Positions 7,956-16,783 of a stretch of 64,000 nt of DNA are shown here, one piece after another (position 1 is the stretch's first letter; each line of letters opens with the position of its first letter). The notes under the pieces were generated by a model. The model made no database searches. It saw only the letters and a list, made by a program, of their open reading frames with translations, and was not told the origin of the DNA. The stretch comes from Psychrobacter jeotgali (GTDB taxonomy: Bacteria > Pseudomonadota > Gammaproteobacteria > Pseudomonadales > Moraxellaceae): NCBI RefSeq assembly GCF_904846315.1, contig NZ_CAJHAF010000001.1:1612001-1676000 (forward strand), given 5' to 3'. The translations under genes were made by a program, and so were the position numbers.

Positions 7956-9074
7956 TTAACCACCAATCATGGACAGATTAGCCATCATACCGCTATTAGA
8001 ATCATGCAAATGATGATGTTCAGGCTTGATCGGCATAAAGCTGTGCAGTGTATTGACCAGTCCGTCGACATCATCGTTACGTAGATGCTCACGGATATCA
8101 TAGTTGCCCTGATCAAATAGGCACAAATGCACTTTACCTTGAGAGCTTACTCGTAGACGGTTGCAGCTATCACAAAAATGAGCAGCGTAAGGGGCAATCA
8201 TACCGATGCGCCCTAGATAATCCGGATGGCTATATTCCACCGCTGGGCCATCGCTACTGCCACGCACATGCGGCTGCCAGCCATGCTCTAACAAATAATC
8301 AATAATGGTATCGGACTGGGCATGCTGAGCGAAGAACAAATCACTATTGTCGCTGGTTTGCATAAACTCAATGAAGCGATAAGTAATCGGACGATGCTTG
8401 ACATAGTCCATTGCCGTTATCAGGTTTTCAAAAGCGGTTTCGGCCATCAAGATACTGTTTATTTTCAGCTTAATGTCGGTCGTTTCTAATAACTTATCCA
8501 TATCAGTCAGTAGCTGCGGCAACATATTAAAGCCGGTCATCTTATGAAAGATATCGGCATCGAAGCTATCCATACTGATATTAATCTGATCCAACCCAGC
8601 GGCATCCCAGTTGGCCAGATGCTTGCCCAGCTTATAACCGTTACTGGTCATCGCCATGGTTTCGATGCCATGCGTTTGCTTGATGGTATGCATAATATCA
8701 ACCACATCACGGCGAATAGAAGGCTCGCCCCCGGTGATTCTGACCTTTTTGGTACCCACTTGCGCAAAGCCGCGGATAAGAGTGTCAATCTCAGGCACAG
8801 TGAGCTCACCCTCAGGTGGCTTACCTTGGTAGCCATTAGGCAGGCAATACTCACAGCGAAAATTGCAAAAGTCGGTAATAGATAGACGTAAGTAAGTCAA
8901 ACGCCGTGAAAATCCATCAGTCAATGGTTGGGTAGCAGAAATAGAAGGGCTTGCAGACGAGATGGCTACTTTAGAAGATGGCTGCTTAGAAGATAGCTTG
9001 TCATCAAAAATAGCGGATGCAGCGGTAGGTGAATACATTTGAGTACTCCCTGTAATCGGGCTATGATAAGTCAT
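7956..9074 (-). CDS. moaA: GTP 3',8-cyclase MoaA (radical SAM)
   Basis: A 372-residue radical SAM enzyme. The N-terminal [4Fe-4S] motif is FCNFRCEYC (CxxxCxxC), the SAM region carries VRITGGEPSIRRD, the C-terminal cluster cysteines lie in HFCDSCNRLRVSSQGKVHLC, and the protein ends in the catalytic Gly-Gly (SMIGG). It is about 45 residues longer than usual at the N-terminus, where a Ser/Ala-rich stretch precedes the domain; internal starts cannot be excluded. It rearranges GTP to 3',8-cyclo-7,8-dihydro-GTP for MoaC. It is expressed from its own upstream region and separated from moaB by a repeat element. Confidence 0.96.
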   Translation of the reverse strand: MTYHSPITGSTQMYSPTAASAIFDDKLSSKQPSSKVAISSASPSISATQPLTDGFSRRLTYLRLSITDFCNFRCEYCLPNGYQGKPPEGELTVPEIDTLIRGFAQVGTKKVRITGGEPSIRRDVVDIMHTIKQTHGIETMAMTSNGYKLGKHLANWDAAGLDQINISMDSFDADIFHKMTGFNMLPQLLTDMDKLLETTDIKLKINSILMAETAFENLITAMDYVKHRPITYRFIEFMQTSDNSDLFFAQHAQSDTIIDYLLEHGWQPHVRGSSDGPAVEYSHPDYLGRIGMIAPYAAHFCDSCNRLRVSSQGKVHLCLFDQGNYDIREHLRNDDVDGLVNTLHSFMPIKPEHHHLHDSNSGMMANLSMIGG

Positions 9075-9265
9075 ATAGTGTTATCGCTAATGTTATGTGC
9101 GTTAAGCGTTGCCTCAGGTTATGAGTTGATAAAATAAGTGTAGATAAAAATAATATTTAACATTCATTATATCAGCTTACTGCCAGATAGCAATTGACCC
9201 TAATAGCCTAACCCTTACTACTTTAGTAGTATCATTAGACTATTAAAAGTAAGCTTTTTATAAAA

Positions 9266-10006
9266 TCAAGGGTCCAACCAACCTTGCTGTCTGGCATAAG
9301 CCAGTTGCTCAGGTGTATCAATATCATAGCTAAGTTGATTATTCACCATCGTCTCAATCTGCTGGGACGGCAAAGCTCTGATTAAATGACGTAAACCTTT
9401 ATCTCCGCTTAGTGCTGCTTGCCAGCTTTTAAGGCGCTGATAGTTTATAACCAAAGGTAAGCCTATGATGCCTTTCTTAGTATTATCTTCAGCAGTCTTA
9501 TTGAATTGAGAGTTGTTTTTAGATGGTTTGATTGAAGGAAAACCAATTAAAGGTTGCCAATTATCATAGCAGCTAGCCACTACTTCAGACTGCCCTGCGA
9601 GCAATCTGTGCAAATGTGACTCATCTAACAACACCTGATCAATGCCCATAATTAATATACGTTCAAGCGGCTTACTATTATTAAATTCAGCTAAGGCGGC
9701 AATACCTAAACTAAGACTATGCGCCATTCCCACTTTAGGAATAGGATTAATAATAGTATGGATAGCAGGATCTTTAGTAATTGACTTACTTATAACTGGA
9801 TAATCTTTAGGAATGATAACCAGCACGGTTCGCGGCTGGGTTGATAAAGCCTGTTCAATCATGTAGCTGACTAAAGGCAGCGAGCTTTTGCTTAACAATT
9901 GCTTGGGTTGACCCAAACGCTGACTTAAGCCGCTGGCTAAAATGATAACGGCATGATTTTGTACTCGTTGTTTAACGTTAGGTAACGGTTTTTGGTCAGT
10001 TATCAT
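9266..10006 (-). CDS. MocA-like molybdenum cofactor cytidylyltransferase
   Basis: A 246-residue protein of the MobA/MocA nucleotidyltransferase family. The signature is ILASGLSQRLGQPKQLL, in which Gly-Leu-Ser-x-Arg replaces the Gly-Gly-x-Ser pattern of strict MobA and matches MocA-like proteins. A C-terminal SYDIDTPEQLAYARQQG is also typical. It likely makes molybdopterin cytosine dinucleotide, the form used by xanthine-oxidase-family enzymes such as the PaoABC-like complex next door. The start overlaps the stop of the XdhC-like gene by 4 nt (ATGA), which ties it to that enzyme's maturation rather than to NarG. Confidence 0.82.
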   Translation of the reverse strand: MITDQKPLPNVKQRVQNHAVIILASGLSQRLGQPKQLLSKSSLPLVSYMIEQALSTQPRTVLVIIPKDYPVISKSITKDPAIHTIINPIPKVGMAHSLSLGIAALAEFNNSKPLERILIMGIDQVLLDESHLHRLLAGQSEVVASCYDNWQPLIGFPSIKPSKNNSQFNKTAEDNTKKGIIGLPLVINYQRLKSWQAALSGDKGLRHLIRALPSQQIETMVNNQLSYDIDTPEQLAYARQQGWLDP

Positions 10007-11349
10007 GCTTGGCTCATCAGCATATGACAGTGGGTAGTTTCAGTCGGCAAAAATGCGGCTGGCAACACTTTATCATGCATCACCGCATTGATCTGCGCCA
10101 TGATACCCAGCGCCAAGGCTTCGGGACCATCACCACCAAGTTTATAGCCGATGGGATAATGCAGTTTACTTATTCCCGCATTTAGAATACTAGGGTCAGC
10201 TTTAGTCGCGCTAATCTCGTTAATTAAGCGCTCAGTACGATAGCGCGGGCCCAATTGCCCGATATATTTATAATGCTCAGCGTGCTCTAATAAAGTCGCA
10301 AGACGGCTACGATCTTGGCTTAAGCTGTGAGACATCAGCGCCACTGCTGCATTGTTACTGAGCTCAAGCAGTTTCTCCGTCGCCTCAAGCGGCAAATGCA
10401 TCACCACATCTGCTTGTGGAAAACGCAGGCACGTGGCATATCTAGGGCGACTATCGATGACAGTGACATGCCAGTCTTGCAGCTTTGCCATGGTCACTAG
10501 CGGTAGCACGTCATCACCTGCCCCGCAAATCAGCAGACGTATTTGCGGCTCCACTCTTTGAATAAGCCATTCTGTTGATTCTGCCCCTGCATCGTTTTCT
10601 ATAAAGACGTACTCAGTATTGTTGTTACTTAAGTTATGGTCTAAATAGTGCTGTAGTAAAGTTTGGGCGCTATTAGCAAGTTTGCTTTCACTATCTTTAG
10701 GCAAAGCTTTTTTGCGGTCTTTATCAGTCTCAAGAATAGCAATTTGCCCCTTATAATTATAAGCATCTAAATCAAGGCGAGTGCCGATTGGTAAATAATC
10801 ACAGTTTTTTAAATAACTTTTGGGCGCAATACCAGTTCGAATTAAAGTCGCTATCGTTGCTGGCTTTTGGGTTTTGCGTACTTGGCGAATAAGGTTCAAT
10901 ACTGGCATGGCCGTTTTTAGGCGCTCAAACAACACATGCACACGCCCATTGCAGCCAAGACCGAAATTGAGCTCATCCGCTGCATAACGTAAGTCGTTAC
11001 CCCAGTCCTCATTTACTTCGTTTGATGCGATCTCAGAGTCAAGTCTCGCATCATCTGCAAATGCTGGTTTGGTCTTGCCATCATCGGTATAGCCAATATC
11101 ATCGCCAGTTTGATAGGACTGGACGTTGGCACCACCACGGGTCAACCAAAAGGCACGTTTGATAATATGGGGCTCAAGACAGCCGCCGCTAATCATCCCC
11201 ACCGAACGCCCATCCTCTAATATGAGCATCATCGCGCCAGCACGGCGATAAGCTGAACCCTCAGTGCGTACCACGGTCGCTAATACCGCATCAATTTTTT
11301 GCTGTTGAGCCTCGTCTGCCATTCTAAGAATATCAGCGATTTGAGTCAT
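10003..11349 (-). CDS. XdhC/CoxI-family maturation factor (PaoD-like)
   Basis: A 448-residue protein with the two-part XdhC/CoxI arrangement. The N-terminal domain has LATVVRTEGSAYRRAGAMMLI and GMISGGCLEPHI; the C-terminal Rossmann-like domain has LLICGAGDDVLPLVTMA and VTVIDSRPRYA, then LMSHS and YIGQLGPRYRTERL. Family members bind molybdenum cofactor, oversee its sulfuration and deliver it to apo-enzymes of the xanthine oxidase family. It lies 102 bp downstream of the large molybdenum subunit and overlaps the MocA-like gene, which fits a paoABCD-style operon plus a cofactor cytidylyltransferase. Confidence 0.88.
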   Translation of the reverse strand: MTQIADILRMADEAQQQKIDAVLATVVRTEGSAYRRAGAMMLILEDGRSVGMISGGCLEPHIIKRAFWLTRGGANVQSYQTGDDIGYTDDGKTKPAFADDARLDSEIASNEVNEDWGNDLRYAADELNFGLGCNGRVHVLFERLKTAMPVLNLIRQVRKTQKPATIATLIRTGIAPKSYLKNCDYLPIGTRLDLDAYNYKGQIAILETDKDRKKALPKDSESKLANSAQTLLQHYLDHNLSNNNTEYVFIENDAGAESTEWLIQRVEPQIRLLICGAGDDVLPLVTMAKLQDWHVTVIDSRPRYATCLRFPQADVVMHLPLEATEKLLELSNNAAVALMSHSLSQDRSRLATLLEHAEHYKYIGQLGPRYRTERLINEISATKADPSILNAGISKLHYPIGYKLGGDGPEALALGIMAQINAVMHDKVLPAAFLPTETTHCHMLMSQA

Positions 11350-11451
11350 AATATTCCTTATAAAGTTATAAAACCCGCTTTAGCAGTCATACTGAAGCGG
11401 GTTCTTGAGCTAAAAACTATAAGTGTAGATAGAACAATCTATCAACGACCC

Positions 11452-13947
11452 TTATTCTGGCATCTCATGAAGCAGCTTATCAAGCGTGATCGGGAAATCA
11501 TAAACCCTAACACCCACCGCATTATAGATAGCGTTAGCGATAGCAGCCGCAGCCCCTGATATAGACGTTTCACCAATCCCTTTTATATGCATCGGATTGG
11601 TATAAGGATCATCTTCCTCCATCAAAATTACTTCCAACTGCGGTACATCAGCGTTGACCGGCACGTGGTATTCGGCCAGGTCATGATTACACAAGCGGCC
11701 ATCACGTTTGTCATGGATAACCTCCTCCATCAAAGCAGAACCAATGCCAAATATCATACCGCCATAACACTGCGAGGTAGCCATTTTATGGTTAAGAATG
11801 CGTCCGGCGGCGAATACTCCGGTCATACGTTTGACCCGAATCTCACCAGTATATCGGTGGACCGCAACTTCAGCGAAGTTGGCACCGAAAGAAGACTGGC
11901 GCAGGTTCTTGCCGTTTTTACCCGGTTTAATTTGACCTTTAGCGCTGATCTCTTGCTCGTCAAATTCAGCGAGTATATCAGCCAAAGCATAAGATTGATC
12001 ACTACCGAAATCGTATGATTTAGCGGCTGATATTGATTCGGGCAATTCTACGCCAGTCTGCTCTGAGACTTTAACTGCCAAGTCCGCAGCTTTATCGACT
12101 AAGCCTGAGATCTTATCAGTTAAGTTATCAGCGACGTCTTCGTCAATGAGTGCTGAGACTTTTTCTTTACCAGCCTTAATAGCCGCTTCGGCTTTGCTTG
12201 GTTGGTGCTCGCCTGATTTTTTTACTTGACCTTTATCTATGCGAATCGTATCGGCATGTAGACCTACTTTTTTGGCCAGTATTTCACGCAGTTGCTCACA
12301 GGCTAGATAAACACCGCTACCGGCACTGGCTGCCCCAAAACTACCACCGGAGCCTGATGATGGTGGCAACTCACTATCACCAAGCTTCATCTCGATATGA
12401 TCGATGGGCAGTCCTAATAGATCGGCGGCGACCTGAGTGAATACTGTGTAAGAACCGGTGCCAATATCAGTCATATCGGTTTCGATAATAGCTTTGACAC
12501 CCAGCTCCTTTGAGCTATCTACTTGCAAAATCGCTCGTGCTTCAGAGGGTTGTAACTGATTACCACGAGAGGTTCCAGCCATCCCAGTACCTATCCACCA
12601 ATCACCTTCTAGCTGGCTTGCAGGCTTGGGGTTGTGTCGGTCCCATCCAAATGCTTCAGCGCCTTTTTCCATACAGGCAATCAGCTGACGGGTTGAGAAC
12701 GGAATATCTTCACTAGGGTCCTGTTCAGGCTCATTACGGCGACGGAATTCGATAGGATCAATATCAAGTTTGGCAGCCAGCTCGTCCATCGCACATTCGA
12801 CGGCAATCATACCGACCGCTTCACCAGGAGCACGCATAGAGCCAGATAATACCTGATTCATATCGACCATCTGATAGCTTACACGGCGATTCTCACCACG
12901 ATATAGATAATGAGTTGACAATGCCGTAGGTTCGAAGAACGCCTCTCCCGGTAAATTACTAGTAGTGGTATCGTGAATAAAGGTATTAATAATCCCGTCT
13001 TCATCACAACCAATGGCGATGCGCTGGCGGGTGTTCGAACGCCTTACAGTAGACTCCATCACTTGGGGACGGGTCATAGCAATCAGGACTGGACGACCTA
13101 CTTCTTTTGAGGCAATGGCTGCGGCGATAGATTCTGGTGCAATACCGAGCTTACTACCAAAGCCACCGCCGACATAGTAAGAGATAAGCTGAACTTGATC
13201 TTTATCCAAATCTAGCGCATCCATAACTTGCTGCTTACCAGGAGCAATCATTTGGTTGGAGGTGTACAAAACCAGCTTATCCTCTTCCCAATACGCCAAA
13301 GTAGTATGCGGCTCCATAGCAGCGCTGTTTTGACTGGGAGTATGATAAAAACGATCCAGGGTTACCGCTGAATCAGCCAGCCCTTTTTCTGGATCACCTT
13401 GCTCAGCATTCTTATCTGAGCCTTTTTTTTCATCGACCTCATGAGCATTAGGCAGCTCTTGGGTAAAGTTCAAAGCAGCTTTATCGGTCTCATCTTTATA
13501 AGTAATCTTAAGCGCATTAGCGCCTTCAGTCGCTGCTTCAAAAGTATCAGCAACCACAACGGCAATGGGCTGACCGTGATAAAAAATCTCAGTTGCACCC
13601 TGAGTCGGCGCTTCAGTTGCACCACCTTGCTGCGAATTACGCAGAAAACGCTCAGAATCGGTAACCACTTTGATAATGCCTGGAATATTTGCCACCGAAT
13701 CATTATCGATATTTTCAACTTGCCCTTTAGCAATGGTAGCTCCAACCAATACCCCATAAACTTGATTGTCTACTTGAATCTCTGCCGAATAAGGCGCTTG
13801 ACCGCTAACCTTTAATGAACCGTCCACGCGGTTAATCGGCTTGCCCACCAAATTGCTCGCTGTTTTATCGAATAAGGTCGCAACTGGCTCATTCATCGTC
13901 TCTTTATTGGTAGGTTCTGACGATAATACTGAATCTAATAATGACAT
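11452..13947 (-). CDS. Molybdenum-binding subunit of xanthine oxidase-family aldehyde oxidoreductase (PaoC-like)
   Basis: An 831-residue large subunit. The N-terminus has GKPINRVDGSLKVSGQAPYSAEI, the middle YYVGGGFGSKLG (cofactor contact) and SMRAPGEAVGMIAVECAMDELA, and the C-terminus GIGETSISGAA with the catalytic Glu. These match the aldehyde/xanthine dehydrogenase superfamily and most closely the PaoC group. It is about 100 residues longer than PaoC; most of the excess is an Ala/Lys/Glu-rich insertion around residues 570-650 that looks helical. It should oxidise an aldehyde or N-heterocycle at an Mo-MCD centre and pass electrons to the Fe-S and FAD subunits encoded upstream. The substrate cannot be read from sequence. 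Confidence 0.88.
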   Translation of the reverse strand: MSLLDSVLSSEPTNKETMNEPVATLFDKTASNLVGKPINRVDGSLKVSGQAPYSAEIQVDNQVYGVLVGATIAKGQVENIDNDSVANIPGIIKVVTDSERFLRNSQQGGATEAPTQGATEIFYHGQPIAVVVADTFEAATEGANALKITYKDETDKAALNFTQELPNAHEVDEKKGSDKNAEQGDPEKGLADSAVTLDRFYHTPSQNSAAMEPHTTLAYWEEDKLVLYTSNQMIAPGKQQVMDALDLDKDQVQLISYYVGGGFGSKLGIAPESIAAAIASKEVGRPVLIAMTRPQVMESTVRRSNTRQRIAIGCDEDGIINTFIHDTTTSNLPGEAFFEPTALSTHYLYRGENRRVSYQMVDMNQVLSGSMRAPGEAVGMIAVECAMDELAAKLDIDPIEFRRRNEPEQDPSEDIPFSTRQLIACMEKGAEAFGWDRHNPKPASQLEGDWWIGTGMAGTSRGNQLQPSEARAILQVDSSKELGVKAIIETDMTDIGTGSYTVFTQVAADLLGLPIDHIEMKLGDSELPPSSGSGGSFGAASAGSGVYLACEQLREILAKKVGLHADTIRIDKGQVKKSGEHQPSKAEAAIKAGKEKVSALIDEDVADNLTDKISGLVDKAADLAVKVSEQTGVELPESISAAKSYDFGSDQSYALADILAEFDEQEISAKGQIKPGKNGKNLRQSSFGANFAEVAVHRYTGEIRVKRMTGVFAAGRILNHKMATSQCYGGMIFGIGSALMEEVIHDKRDGRLCNHDLAEYHVPVNADVPQLEVILMEEDDPYTNPMHIKGIGETSISGAAAAIANAIYNAVGVRVYDFPITLDKLLHEMPE

Positions 13948-13949
13948 GA

Positions 13950-14942
13950 TTATGCTCCCTTGCCCGCTAATGCACGCTGAATAACTTGTTTGAGTAGACG
14001 GCGTGTTAGGGGAATTTTAAAGTCGTTTTGACCATTTCCTTTGGCGTCTTTTAATAACAAGTCGGCAGCTTGCTTAATAGTATCGTCATCACCTTTTGTG
14101 TCTGTAAGTAATTGCTCAACTTCTTCATTGCGCCAAGGCTGGGTACCGATGCCGCCAAATGCCAAACGTACTGTGGCTAAGTCGCCATTATCATCAGTGT
14201 CTATTATGGCTGCACAAGACACCAGCGCAAACGCATAAGAGGCGCGGTCGCGTACTTTGTCATAAGTGTGCATCCCTTTAGTGGCAGCGGGCAATACTAC
14301 ATGGGTAATCAGCTCACCACTCTCTAATACGGTTTCAATATGCGGCGTGTCTTTGGGCAAACAATAAAAGTCTTTTAGCGGAATCTGACGAATCGAACCA
14401 TCGGTTTTCACCGTTTCAATCGTAGCATCCAAGAGGCGCATGGCGACCGCCATATCAGAAGGATGCTGAGCGATACAAGCGTCACTAGTTCCTAAAATGG
14501 CTAAGGTACGGTTCTCGCCATTGATAGCAGGACAGCCGCTACCCGGCTCACGCTTATTACAAGGACTATCCGTCTGATAAAAATAATAGCAGCGGGTACG
14601 CTGTAAAAAGTTGCCGCCAGTGGTCGCTTTGTTACGTAATTGTCCAGTTGCTCCGGCTAAAATTGCCCTAGACAGTACTGGATAATGGGCAATAACGCTA
14701 GGATGCGCTGCTAAGTCACTGTTACTCACTAGCGTACCAATACGTAAACCGCCCTCTGCCGTATCCTCGATCTGCTCAAGCTCTAAGCGATTGACATCAA
14801 CCAATTGGGTTGGGGTTTCAATCTCAAGCTTCATCAAATCGAGCAGATTGGTACCGCCTGCAATAAAGAAGGCATCTTTTGGATTGGCATAATTTGCCGC
14901 TTGCTGTGGAGTATTCGCACGGAGATATTCAAAGCGTTTCAT
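13950..14942 (-). CDS. FAD-binding subunit of molybdenum hydroxylase (PaoB-like)
   Basis: A 330-residue FAD subunit. FIAGGTNLLDLMK and GATGQLRNKATTGGNFLQRTRC are the FAD-binding loops of the CO dehydrogenase flavoprotein family. The stretch CYYFYQTDSPCNKREPGSGC (within residues 118-140) supplies four cysteines and matches the extra [4Fe-4S] cluster loop known from PaoB and 4-hydroxybenzoyl-CoA reductase. It overlaps the 2Fe-2S subunit gene by 4 nt and ends 2 nt before the molybdenum subunit. Physiological electron acceptor unknown. Confidence 0.9.
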   Translation of the reverse strand: MKRFEYLRANTPQQAANYANPKDAFFIAGGTNLLDLMKLEIETPTQLVDVNRLELEQIEDTAEGGLRIGTLVSNSDLAAHPSVIAHYPVLSRAILAGATGQLRNKATTGGNFLQRTRCYYFYQTDSPCNKREPGSGCPAINGENRTLAILGTSDACIAQHPSDMAVAMRLLDATIETVKTDGSIRQIPLKDFYCLPKDTPHIETVLESGELITHVVLPAATKGMHTYDKVRDRASYAFALVSCAAIIDTDDNGDLATVRLAFGGIGTQPWRNEEVEQLLTDTKGDDDTIKQAADLLLKDAKGNGQNDFKIPLTRRLLKQVIQRALAGKGA

Positions 14943-15619
14943 GAGCGGTCTCCTGCGGTGTTGGAACGAGCAGATTTATTAGTTGAAGGGCGATCGGTTG
15001 CTGACGACTTACCGAGCTGCGCCACGCTTGGTGGCGGGGACCAAATACCCGTTACCGCTGTACCTGTGGTTGTAGGACTCATTTCTGAAAGCGAATTGGC
15101 TTTATCTGCAACTTGGCTCTCTAATACCTGAGAGATTGCTTTAATAATATTGGGATAAGCAGAACAGCGGCAAATATTACCGCTCATACGCTCAGCGATT
15201 TCCTGCACTAATAACCCATCCGGATTCTCTAAATCAGTACTAACGTAGCTTGGCCAATTCTGTTTGACTTCCTCAATGAGCGCCGTTGCTGAACAAATTT
15301 GCCCTGGGGTGCAATAACCACACTGAAAGGCATCATGATCTTTAAAGGCTTGTTGCAGCTCTGATAGTGATTCAGGCATACCGATGCCTTCGATAGTGGT
15401 GATTTTATCGCCATCGTGCATAACTGCTAGGGTTAAGCAGGAGTTGATACGCTCGCCATTAATAAGGATAGTACAAGCCCCGCACTGTCCGTGATCACAG
15501 CCCTTTTTGGGTCCGGTAATTTGTAGATGTTGACGACATAAGTCCAATAGTGTGGTGCGTGTATCGAGATTCTCAAAACGATGTTGTTTATCGTTAATCG
15601 TTAAGGTTAAAGTAGACAT
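14939..15619 (-). CDS. 2Fe-2S subunit of molybdenum hydroxylase (PaoA-like)
   Basis: A small subunit with two [2Fe-2S] clusters. The plant-ferredoxin-type cluster uses GCDHGQCGACTILINGERINSC and the second uses FQCGYCTPGQI and GNICRCSAYPNI. I take the ATG at 15619 (226 residues, MSTLTLTIN), where the domain begins; an in-frame TTG at 15688 would add 23 residues without a recognisable signal. There is no twin-arginine leader such as E. coli PaoA carries, so the complex may be cytoplasmic. A Ser/Thr/Pro-rich tail of about 50 residues follows the domain. First gene of the operon. Confidence 0.88.
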   Translation of the reverse strand: MSTLTLTINDKQHRFENLDTRTTLLDLCRQHLQITGPKKGCDHGQCGACTILINGERINSCLTLAVMHDGDKITTIEGIGMPESLSELQQAFKDHDAFQCGYCTPGQICSATALIEEVKQNWPSYVSTDLENPDGLLVQEIAERMSGNICRCSAYPNIIKAISQVLESQVADKANSLSEMSPTTTGTAVTGIWSPPPSVAQLGKSSATDRPSTNKSARSNTAGDRS

Positions 15620-15755
15620 GCTGGCTTCCCGCTGGCAGGTTATAGTAGTTTTTTTGATTTTTTGAATGGGAGTGAAATATTCTTTCAAACTTGAGTATAA
15701 CTTTAGAGCTGTTAACCTATTTTTTATACGGTATTAACGTAATAGAATCATAGGA

Positions 15756-16619
15756 TTAACGTAACAAAATTATGGGAGAAGAGGTTTTTGCGATGATTTT
15801 TGTAGTCGTACTACCAATGAATAACTGCCGCCATTTTGAATGGCCGTAGGCGCCCACAACGATAATATCGATAGCCTTCTCTGTTTGGAATTGCAGTAAT
15901 CCCGTGACCACATCAGACTCAGGCAGGTGATGCGCTTCTACGGTAAAGCCTGACTTTTTTAGCTGCATAGTAACTCTTGCCAGACTATTGGTAGTAGCGT
16001 CATCATGATTACCTATCATCACGATATGACCTTGCAAGCCTTTTAGCAGCTCACTGTTAGCCACCATTTCGGTGGCTTTAATAGCCGTTTTACTTCCATC
16101 AAAAGCGATCATATACGAGCTTGGCGTTTCAAACTCTGCTGAGCTAATTAGGATAGGAATACTCGATGCTCGGACCACGGTTTCTATCTGACTACCAATA
16201 TTAATTCTATCGTTTGTATGATCCTCTCTACGACGTCCCATAACGATAGCACGGTTTTTGGGATTAAAATGCTCAATAGCAGGTAATAGTTTACCGTGAC
16301 GCCGATAGGTATTGACCTCCACATCAGAGTAGCTCTTGATATGGCTTTTGGCATCTTGTATTAAAGCGTTGCTATAACTATTGACTACCCTTGCACGCTG
16401 CTCATCGAGTTGGGTCAACTCATCGAGCAAAAGCTGACGACTATCAATCCCTATCGAACCTGACAAATCACGTCTGGTCGATGCTGGAACCTCACTAACA
16501 TGAAGCAGTGCCACTGGTAGATTCAAGCGACTGGCATACCATGTTGCATAGTCGCAAACGGACTCAGTCACCGCCGAACCATCAATGCAAGCTAAAATGT
16601 GCTGTTGGGTAGTCATCAT
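15756..16619 (-). CDS. Universal stress protein with two UspA domains
   Basis: A 287-residue tandem UspA protein. The first domain begins HILACIDGSAVTESVCDYA and ends in AIVMGRRR; the second begins YMIAFDGSKTAIKATEM and ends with IIVVGAYGHSKWRQLFIGSTTTKI, containing the G-x(2)-G-x(9)-G-S/T ATP-binding pattern. Such proteins are cytoplasmic and respond to stress or energy state; the partner is unknown. It stands alone between the molybdenum hydroxylase operon and an NhaC antiporter, with untranslated gaps on both sides. Confidence 0.9.
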   Translation of the reverse strand: MMTTQQHILACIDGSAVTESVCDYATWYASRLNLPVALLHVSEVPASTRRDLSGSIGIDSRQLLLDELTQLDEQRARVVNSYSNALIQDAKSHIKSYSDVEVNTYRRHGKLLPAIEHFNPKNRAIVMGRRREDHTNDRINIGSQIETVVRASSIPILISSAEFETPSSYMIAFDGSKTAIKATEMVANSELLKGLQGHIVMIGNHDDATTNSLARVTMQLKKSGFTVEAHHLPESDVVTGLLQFQTEKAIDIIVVGAYGHSKWRQLFIGSTTTKIIAKTSSPIILLR

Positions 16620-16783
16620 TTATCCTTAATATAATAAGTGTGATTTTATCCTTTAACTAGTACGATAATAAATTATCCCCTCTAATCTAGCCTACAACAC
16701 TAACCTCTCCCTATCAATCCTAAAATTGTCTGCTCTTTGACGACCTATGACCCTGACTATATAGTAGATACTACCGTAGCATT

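Noticed and set aside
9075..9265. Molybdenum cofactor riboswitch or ModE site upstream of moaA
   Set aside because: The spacer shows no convincing structured RNA pattern and no ModE-type TATATA palindrome; by eye I cannot support either.
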